Source: Candidatus Woesearchaeota archaeon
Lineage (GTDB): Archaea > Nanobdellota > Nanobdellia > Woesearchaeales > WAPY01
DNA length: 9,795 nt
NCBI GenBank assembly: GCA_015520525.1
Contig: WAPY01000113.1
Location: 1-9,795, forward strand
Direction of reading: 5' to 3'
The notes under the pieces were generated by a model. It was not told the DNA's origin. It saw nothing but the letters and a program-made list of their open reading frames with translations, and did no database searches. Positions 5,831-9,795 of the stretch are shown one piece after another. Position numbers and translations under genes: made by a program. Within the stretch, counting starts at the first letter, position 1; each line of letters opens with the position of its first letter.

Positions 5831-6511
5831 ATGAGTTATAAAATAAGGTCTGTTATAAAAAACAAGCGCGGTGGTATGGATGTTTCAGTCAACAGCATTA
5901 TTATTCTGATATTTGCTGTCATAATCTTATCTTTGGGAATTGCTTTCATAAAGAAGATGTTCGGCAGTGCTTCAAATTCTCTGTTCAAACTCACAGAGGA
6001 TCAGCAGAAGGAGATGCAGGAGAAGCTTTTGAACACTCCCGGCAAGATTGTTATGGATAGTGACTCCTACGCTGGGAAGGATGGTAATGGAATTCCTCCA
6101 GGGAAAGAGGGAGATGCTCTTATAGCTATTCGGAATTATCTTGATAAAGGAGAAACTTTTGTGCTTAAAGGTAATTCAAAGTGTACAAATATAACAGAAT
6201 CTGGAGAAGTTATTCCTTTATGTGAGAAAAGTGGTAAAAAAATATATGGCTCTGTAATTGATTGTTATAGTTATCTCTCAAGTGATGGAACTGCAGAATG
6301 GGTCTATGGAGGCAAGAGTGGAATTCAGTTCAACACTTGGCCTAAAGTGTATATTGATGCAGGCAAGTCCTCTGATCCTTTCAAGATAATTATTAAGCCT
6401 TCTTATCAAGCGTCGGGAGGTGTCTACCGTTGTAAAATGGTTATTGTTAGTCCAGAAGATCCTGCAAATATATACGCTCAGAAGGAGTTTACTGTGGAAG
6501 TTGAAGGTTAA
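5831..6511 (+). CDS. Pilin-like secreted protein with class III signal peptide (first of a pair)
   Basis: From ATG 5831 the 226-residue product begins with a short basic region (R, K, K-N-K-R-G-G), then a hydrophobic helix (V-N-S-I-I-I-L-I-F-A-V-I-I-L-S-L-G-I) and a basic stop. This is the layout of archaeal type IV pilin precursors, which a prepilin peptidase (PibD/FlaK) cuts after the Gly. The rest is a soluble domain with four Cys (two possible disulfides) and a C-terminal beta-rich stretch (F-K-I-I-I-K-P-S, G-V-Y-R-C-K, F-T-V-E-V) like an Ig-type sandwich. A sequon (N-I-T) is present. The next gene has the same layout, so the two look like diverged paralogues in one operon, 43 bp apart. 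No pilus ATPase or platform gene is in the window. An A/T-rich gap with T runs (6512-6540) separates the two genes. Confidence 0.7.
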   Translation: MSYKIRSVIKNKRGGMDVSVNSIIILIFAVIILSLGIAFIKKMFGSASNSLFKLTEDQQKEMQEKLLNTPGKIVMDSDSYAGKDGNGIPPGKEGDALIAIRNYLDKGETFVLKGNSKCTNITESGEVIPLCEKSGKKIYGSVIDCYSYLSSDGTAEWVYGGKSGIQFNTWPKVYIDAGKSSDPFKIIIKPSYQASGGVYRCKMVIVSPEDPANIYAQKEFTVEVEG

Positions 6512-6541
6512 TTAATAATTAGTTTTATTCATTTTTCCTTT

Positions 6542-6547
6542 GGAGGT
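6542..6547 (+). promoter_or_regulatory. Shine-Dalgarno site of the second pilin-like gene
   Basis: GGAGGT lies seven bases before ATG 6555. The in-frame TTG at 6540 overlaps this site and is therefore not the start. Confidence 0.75.
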
Positions 6548-6554
6548 AATTCTC

Positions 6555-7094
6555 ATGATATCTGCTATTAAGAAAAAGAAGGGATTTGAGCTGTCTGCCA
6601 ATTTCATTGTTATGCTTGTCTTGGCGACTCTCGCTCTCTCCATGGGCATCGTCTTACTTCGTAGGATGAGTTCAAGCTCAAATAATATTACAGACAAGTC
6701 ATACAAAGATTTTATGAGGGAATTAAGAAATGTGGATTGTTCCGACTCTTTAAGGGTTTGTGTTTCTCCACAGAGCGTTAGTTCATACCCGGGCCATCAT
6801 GTCGTTTACTCTCTTAGGATTAACAATAATTATGACACTCCTGTCAGTTTTAATGTTTCCGCGTTTGAAGTTGATGATAATGGAGATCCGGTTACTGTCG
6901 GTTCTAAGATAAGTTCTATTCCTTCCTACATCGGCGTTGTTCCCGCTTACTCGCACAAAGAGTTTCCGGTTGTGGTTATGCCTGCTTTAGGCATTGAACC
7001 AGGCATTTACAACATAAAGATTGTGGTGGAGGATAATAGACCTTCTTCTTGGGAGGTTTATTCAAATAAGATTGTTCAGTTGAAGGTTAAATGA
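6555..7094 (+). CDS. Pilin-like secreted protein with class III signal peptide (second of a pair)
   Basis: The 179-residue product starts with a basic stretch ending K-K-K-K-G, then F-E-L-S-A-N-F-I-V and a hydrophobic helix ending in R-R-M. Cleavage after the Gly by a prepilin peptidase is expected. A Ser-rich spacer follows, then two Cys ten residues or less apart (V-D-C-S...V-C-V, a likely disulfide). The beta-rich remainder has a hydrophobic pattern (V-V-Y-S-L-R-I-N-N, G-I-Y-N-I-K-I-V-V-E-D) like Ig/CARDB-type domains of archaeal envelope proteins. It shares the S-x-N position in the helix and the G-x-Y C-terminal strand with the preceding protein. The 3' end overlaps the convergent tpiA gene by 8 bp. 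Whether it builds a filament or sits singly in the membrane cannot be told from the sequence. Confidence 0.7.
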   Translation: MISAIKKKKGFELSANFIVMLVLATLALSMGIVLLRRMSSSSNNITDKSYKDFMRELRNVDCSDSLRVCVSPQSVSSYPGHHVVYSLRINNNYDTPVSFNVSAFEVDDNGDPVTVGSKISSIPSYIGVVPAYSHKEFPVVVMPALGIEPGIYNIKIVVEDNRPSSWEVYSNKIVQLKVK

Positions 7095-7752
7095 ATCCTT
7101 CAAGCATGTTCTCAATTGCTTTCTTCTTGTTCTTCGCTTTGACGATTCCTGAGGCGACTAAGACTCCAACAGCTCCAAGCTCAAGGGCTTTCTTAACATC
7201 TTCTTTTGTTTTTACTCCTGCACCGCATAATAATGGAATTTTATACTTACTGCTGATTTCATAAGCTTTTTTTATCAGACTCGGTTTCGCTGTGGATACT
7301 GAAACATTCCCGCCAATTAACTCCCTCGGCTCAACTGCAACTATGTCAGGTTTTAATTTGACTATTTTTTTAAGTTTCTCTAAGTTTTCAGCGCACACTA
7401 TACTTTTCATTCCCAAAGATCTTGCTTTTATTATTAAGAATTTTATTCCCGCCAAGTTTATCTTATCTTCGGAGTGATTTATCAGCAATCCATAAGCTCC
7501 GTTGTCTTTTAAGTCCTCGGCTATTACCGCTCCCGTGTGTCTTCCGAAGTCAACTGGGTCGGCGACGCTCAGCACTTTTAATTTTGTTGAGTGAGATATT
7601 CTGAAAACATCAGGAGGTTCAGCGACGATTAATGTTTCAACATTCTTATGTTCAAGAGCAATTTCTTCTATGAGCATCGCTAATTTTACAGCTCTACTGC
7701 CCACTCCTCCCCTATAATTTTTGAAGTTGATGATGAAGATTTTTTTACCCAT
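7087..7752 (-). CDS. tpiA: Triosephosphate isomerase, archaeal short form
   Basis: The 221-residue protein interconverts dihydroxyacetone phosphate and glyceraldehyde 3-phosphate. The active site is visible: N9 and K11 in I-N-F-K-N-Y, H93 in L-I-N-H-S-E, and the base E141 in V-A-V-E-P-R-E-L-I-G. Phosphate-binding segments are C-G-A-G-V (176-180) and V-A-S-G-I-V (199-204), and the archaeal R-H-T-G segment (71-74) is present. The length matches archaeal enzymes (about 220-230) rather than bacterial ones (about 250). Its ATG sits about 26 nt from a TATA box on the minus strand, so it is probably leaderless, and it diverges from lgt. It suggests at least part of glycolysis or gluconeogenesis. Nothing looks degraded. 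Confidence 0.95.
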   Translation of the reverse strand: MGKKIFIINFKNYRGGVGSRAVKLAMLIEEIALEHKNVETLIVAEPPDVFRISHSTKLKVLSVADPVDFGRHTGAVIAEDLKDNGAYGLLINHSEDKINLAGIKFLIIKARSLGMKSIVCAENLEKLKKIVKLKPDIVAVEPRELIGGNVSVSTAKPSLIKKAYEISSKYKIPLLCGAGVKTKEDVKKALELGAVGVLVASGIVKAKNKKKAIENMLEGFI

Positions 7753-7773
7753 AACATTTTTATTTTTTGTCAG

Positions 7774-7782
7774 CTTATAAAT
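7774..7782 (-). promoter_or_regulatory. TATA box of tpiA
   Basis: On the minus strand ATTTATAAG is centred about 26 nt before the ATG at 7752, at leaderless spacing. No Shine-Dalgarno site is seen. It shares the 86-bp intergenic region with the lgt promoter pointing the other way. Confidence 0.6.
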
Positions 7783-7808
7783 CTTTTTGAATATTTTTAA
7801 GTGGAAAG

Positions 7809-7819
7809 TTTTTTATATT
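7809..7819 (+). promoter_or_regulatory. TATA box of lgt
   Basis: TTTTTTATATT, preceded by purine-rich GTGGAAAG (possible BRE), is centred about 25 nt before ATG 7839, at leaderless spacing. This favours 7839 over the in-frame TTG at 7818, which lies inside the TATA box. Confidence 0.6.
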
Positions 7820-7838
7820 GCCGTATTACTTTGCTGTT

Positions 7839-8621
7839 ATGATTCCTTATCATCCTATTCATGTGCTTTTCTCAATTGGCTCGTTTAGAGTTTATTCTTG
7901 GGGTTTCTTCGTTAGTTTGGGAGTTTTAACCGCTCTGCTATTGGCGATTAAGGATAATAAAAAGTATGAGGATGAGCTTATTAACTCATTTTGGATTGTT
8001 GTGATCTCTGCTGTTTTGGGCGGTCGTTTGTTGTTTGTTTTTGGCGAGTGGTCTTACTACTCAAAGCACCCTTTGGAAATCCTTAATTTCTCTGGCGGTG
8101 GAATGGCTTTGTTCGGCGCGATTGTTCTTGGCTTGCTTGCCTTCATAATTTACTTTAAGTTTAGAAGAAAAGATTATAAGAAATATTTGGATTTTTACGC
8201 TCCTTATATTCCTCTGGCTCAGTCCATAGGAAGAATTGGTTGTTTTCTTAACGGTTGCTGTTATGGTTCTTTGACTAATGTTCCTTGGGGTATAACTTAC
8301 CTTGGCGGGATTAGGCATCCAGCTCAACTTTATGAGTCCATTCTTGACTTTTCTCTGTTCTTATTTTTGAGGCATATTAGAAAGAAGCACACCCTTCATA
8401 TCTCAGGTTTTAAGCTTAAGCTTGTCAAGGGAATGAAATTTATTATTTACCTGTTCTCTTACTCTCTAATAAGGTTCTTCCTTGAGTTCTTCAGGCAGGA
8501 CATTCCCGCAAATATTTTTGGTTTTGTTCTTCCCGGCAGAATGTTCAATCAAATTGTTTATGGAACTGTGGCTTTGGTCTGCCTAATTTACATTATGATT
8601 GTTTTTAAGAAATCAAACTGA
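7839..8621 (+). CDS. lgt: Prolipoprotein diacylglyceryl transferase family protein (Lgt)
   Basis: The 260-residue membrane protein has the Lgt plan: an N-terminal F-R-V-Y-S-W-G-F helix, G-G-R-L near 61-64, a G-G-G-M loop near 86-89, and the signature G-R-I-G-C-F-L-N-G-C-C-Y-G at 131-143 with the conserved Arg132 and Asn138. It also has W-G-I-T-Y, R-H-P-A-Q-L-Y-E at 159-166 and a late R212-F-F-L-E216-F-F-R helix. In bacteria Lgt moves diacylglyceryl from phosphatidylglycerol to the lipobox Cys of lipoproteins. The His of E. coli-type G-G-M-S-F-H-G is Phe92 here; a non-His residue also occurs in other Lgt branches. In an archaeon the lipid donor would be an ether isoprenoid lipid, or the gene was acquired with bacterial-type use. 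No lipobox protein is apparent in the window. It overlaps convergent sppA by 17 bp. Confidence 0.88.
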   Translation: MIPYHPIHVLFSIGSFRVYSWGFFVSLGVLTALLLAIKDNKKYEDELINSFWIVVISAVLGGRLLFVFGEWSYYSKHPLEILNFSGGGMALFGAIVLGLLAFIIYFKFRRKDYKKYLDFYAPYIPLAQSIGRIGCFLNGCCYGSLTNVPWGITYLGGIRHPAQLYESILDFSLFLFLRHIRKKHTLHISGFKLKLVKGMKFIIYLFSYSLIRFFLEFFRQDIPANIFGFVLPGRMFNQIVYGTVALVCLIYIMIVFKKSN

Positions 8622-9495
8622 TTGAGCTTCCTTTTTCTGTTCTCATCGCTTCTCCTATTCCATAACCGAGCAAGAAACTGTTCTTGCTTGAAACATCCAT
8701 CAACCTGCTGAGAAAATCTTTCTTCTTTTGGAATGTGTAAGTTTCCGGAGTTTCGTTTATCTTGTTCTTTATGTAATTGAGGGCGTCTTCATATGTTCCC
8801 AGAGCATCAATTAGGTGAAGTTTCAGTGCTTGACTCCCTGTATAAAACAAAGCAGAGGATATGTTCTTTCTCTCTGCTTCTGTTAGGTTTCTGCTCTCCG
8901 CAACAGAGTTTAAGAAGTATGAGTCCATGAGGTTTAATCTTTCTTGGTAAATCTTTTTCTCTTCGGGAGTCATGTTTCTAAACGGACTTCCTATATCTTT
9001 ATACTCCCCAGACACTAGCCTGTTGTAATTTATTCCATACTTGTTCATTAATCCTGAGAAGCTTAAGTACGAACCGAGCACGCCGACGCTTCCTACTATA
9101 CTAACCTTGCTTGCTATTATCCTCTTAGCTCCTGACGCTATCCAATAAGCTCCTGATGTTCCAATATCTTCTATAACTGCTATGGTTGGTTTATCCAATG
9201 ACTTTATTTTCTTGAATATCCTCTCACTGTCTACTGGCATTCCTCCAGGAGAATTTATATCTATTAGGATGTATTTTATGTTTGGCATCTCTTCAGCCTT
9301 GTTCAATTCGCTTATTATATCATTCGCGTTGGCTCCCGTTGAATAAATTCCTCCTGTTTCTCCTATAGGTCCATTTATAGGAATTACAGCTACATTTGCG
9401 TTGCTTCCCTCAATCTGCGATGATGAGCTTATAATTACAGAGAGTATCCAAATCACGACAGCAATTGCAATTAAGCTTTTCCAATTTCTTTCCAT
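8605..9495 (-). CDS. sppA: Signal peptide peptidase SppA, membrane-anchored serine protease
   Basis: The 296-residue protein has one N-terminal signal-anchor helix (about 7-23) and then a ClpP-like SppA domain. The Ser-Lys dyad is visible: Ser114 in D-I-G-T-S-G-A-Y and Lys166 in S-G-E-Y-K-D-I-G-S-P. Other family marks are I-D-I-N-S-P-G-G (78-85, oxyanion loop) and V-G-S-V-G-V (134-139). It is the short single-domain form, as in other archaea and Gram-positive bacteria. SppA cleaves leftover signal peptides within or near the membrane. It follows the RDD gene by one base on the minus strand, so the two are probably co-transcribed. A Shine-Dalgarno site lies inside the end of the RDD gene. The active site is outside the cytoplasm if the helix has the usual N-in orientation. 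Confidence 0.93.
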   Translation of the reverse strand: MERNWKSLIAIAVVIWILSVIISSSSQIEGSNANVAVIPINGPIGETGGIYSTGANANDIISELNKAEEMPNIKYILIDINSPGGMPVDSERIFKKIKSLDKPTIAVIEDIGTSGAYWIASGAKRIIASKVSIVGSVGVLGSYLSFSGLMNKYGINYNRLVSGEYKDIGSPFRNMTPEEKKIYQERLNLMDSYFLNSVAESRNLTEAERKNISSALFYTGSQALKLHLIDALGTYEDALNYIKNKINETPETYTFQKKKDFLSRLMDVSSKNSFLLGYGIGEAMRTEKGSSISLIS

Positions 9496-9496
9496 T

Positions 9497-9795
9497 TTAA
9501 TTGTTCACCTTGATTATTTGAACTGTTTTCATTCTCAGAAGTTTCTCAGTTAATCTTATTTTGTTTTTGAATAAGTAGTATAAGTCAACAACCCACCATA
9601 TGATGAAGAGCCATGAGGGAAAGTAAAGTATGTTCTTTATCAAACACTTTATCATGCTCGGTTCTTTTCCGTTCTCATCCTCTACAATTATTCCCAGCAT
9701 GAATTTTCCCGGAGTTGTTTGCACTAAGTATTCAAACAGGAAGAAGTAGGTTATTATCAACAGGAATAAGGGGACGAGTTTAACATAAGCTGTTA
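9497..9795 (-). CDS. RDD-family membrane protein, N-terminus cut by the window edge
   Basis: The reading frame is open to the end of the window, giving at least 98 residues; the TTG at 9760 is probably internal. The visible part has the end of a hydrophobic helix, then T-T-P-G-K-F-M-L-G-I, the typical loop after the first RDD helix, then D-E-N-G-K-E-P-S. A second hydrophobic segment rich in Trp (I-I-W-W-V-V-D-L-Y-Y-L-F) follows, and a basic tail ending T-E-K-L-L-R-M-K-T-V matches the usual D-R-L-A-G-T-x-V end. The Arg and first Asp that name the family would lie upstream. RDD proteins have been linked to ion transport in some bacteria, but the role here is unknown. Its pairing with sppA suggests an envelope function. 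Confidence 0.75.
   Translation of the reverse strand, partial: TAYVKLVPLFLLIITYFFLFEYLVQTTPGKFMLGIIVEDENGKEPSMIKCLIKNILYFPSWLFIIWWVVDLYYLFKNKIRLTEKLLRMKTVQIIKVNN
9505..9510 (-). promoter_or_regulatory. Shine-Dalgarno site of sppA within the RDD gene
   Basis: On the minus strand AGGTGA lies nine bases before the sppA ATG and overlaps the last codons of the RDD gene. This is consistent with translation of sppA from a shared mRNA. Confidence 0.6.

Noticed and set aside
6512..6706. Minus-strand 64-residue frame over the pilin-like gene gap
   Set aside because: It overlaps the ribosome site and signal-peptide region of a well-supported gene and shows no domain.
7292..7604. Plus-strand frames opposite tpiA
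   Set aside because: tpiA has its full active site on the minus strand; these are antisense shadows.
8061..8327. Minus-strand 88-residue frame opposite lgt
   Set aside because: Antisense to the conserved Lgt signature; no domain or start signal.

Overview
The window looks like an AT-rich chromosomal segment of an archaeon, most likely a DPANN lineage of the Woesearchaeota/Pacearchaeota type. This rests on a full-length Hef helicase-nuclease (an archaeal XPF-type protein), an archaeal short-form triosephosphate isomerase, a TraB-family protein, two pilin-like proteins with class III (archaeal prepilin) signal peptides, a DPANN-style Cys-rich surface protein, and archaeal TATA boxes placed 24-28 nt before start codons. 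The phylum is inferred from gene style; no rRNA is present.

Layout: (1) Bases 1-1870 are the 3' part of a large secreted gene. It has a Cys-rich module, exactly seven repeats of a W / LDSSHFVVVY / VGHFDG unit (probably a seven-bladed beta-propeller), a Ser/Asn-rich linker and a Cys-rich tail. The frame breaks in the linker at a run of six G (1443-1448), so the tail lies in the +1 frame. (2) Bases 1993-5757 hold three rightward genes: a short TraB protein, a site-2-protease-like membrane protein that has lost its HExxH zinc site, and hef. Each has its own TATA box at leaderless spacing. (3) Bases 5831-7094 hold two tandem pilin-like genes with Shine-Dalgarno sites, expressed from one leadered promoter. 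(4) tpiA (leftward) and a bacterial-type lgt (rightward) diverge from an 86-bp promoter region (7753-7838). (5) sppA and an RDD-family membrane protein form a leftward operon (8605-9795, cut by the window edge).

How they fit together: much of the window concerns the cell envelope (glycosylated Cys-rich propeller protein, pilin-like pair, Lgt, SppA, RDD, pseudo-S2P), mixed with repair (Hef) and central metabolism (TpiA). Genes are tightly packed: both convergent pairs overlap at their 3' ends (8 and 17 bp) and there is no non-coding stretch above 125 bp. No tRNA, rRNA, CRISPR array, insertion sequence or integrase was seen. The most notable points are the split surface gene with four G6 tracts and an uncatalogued sevenfold repeat, the zinc-site-less S2P homologue, the ERK-to-ELK change in the Hef nuclease site, and an Lgt in an archaeal setting.
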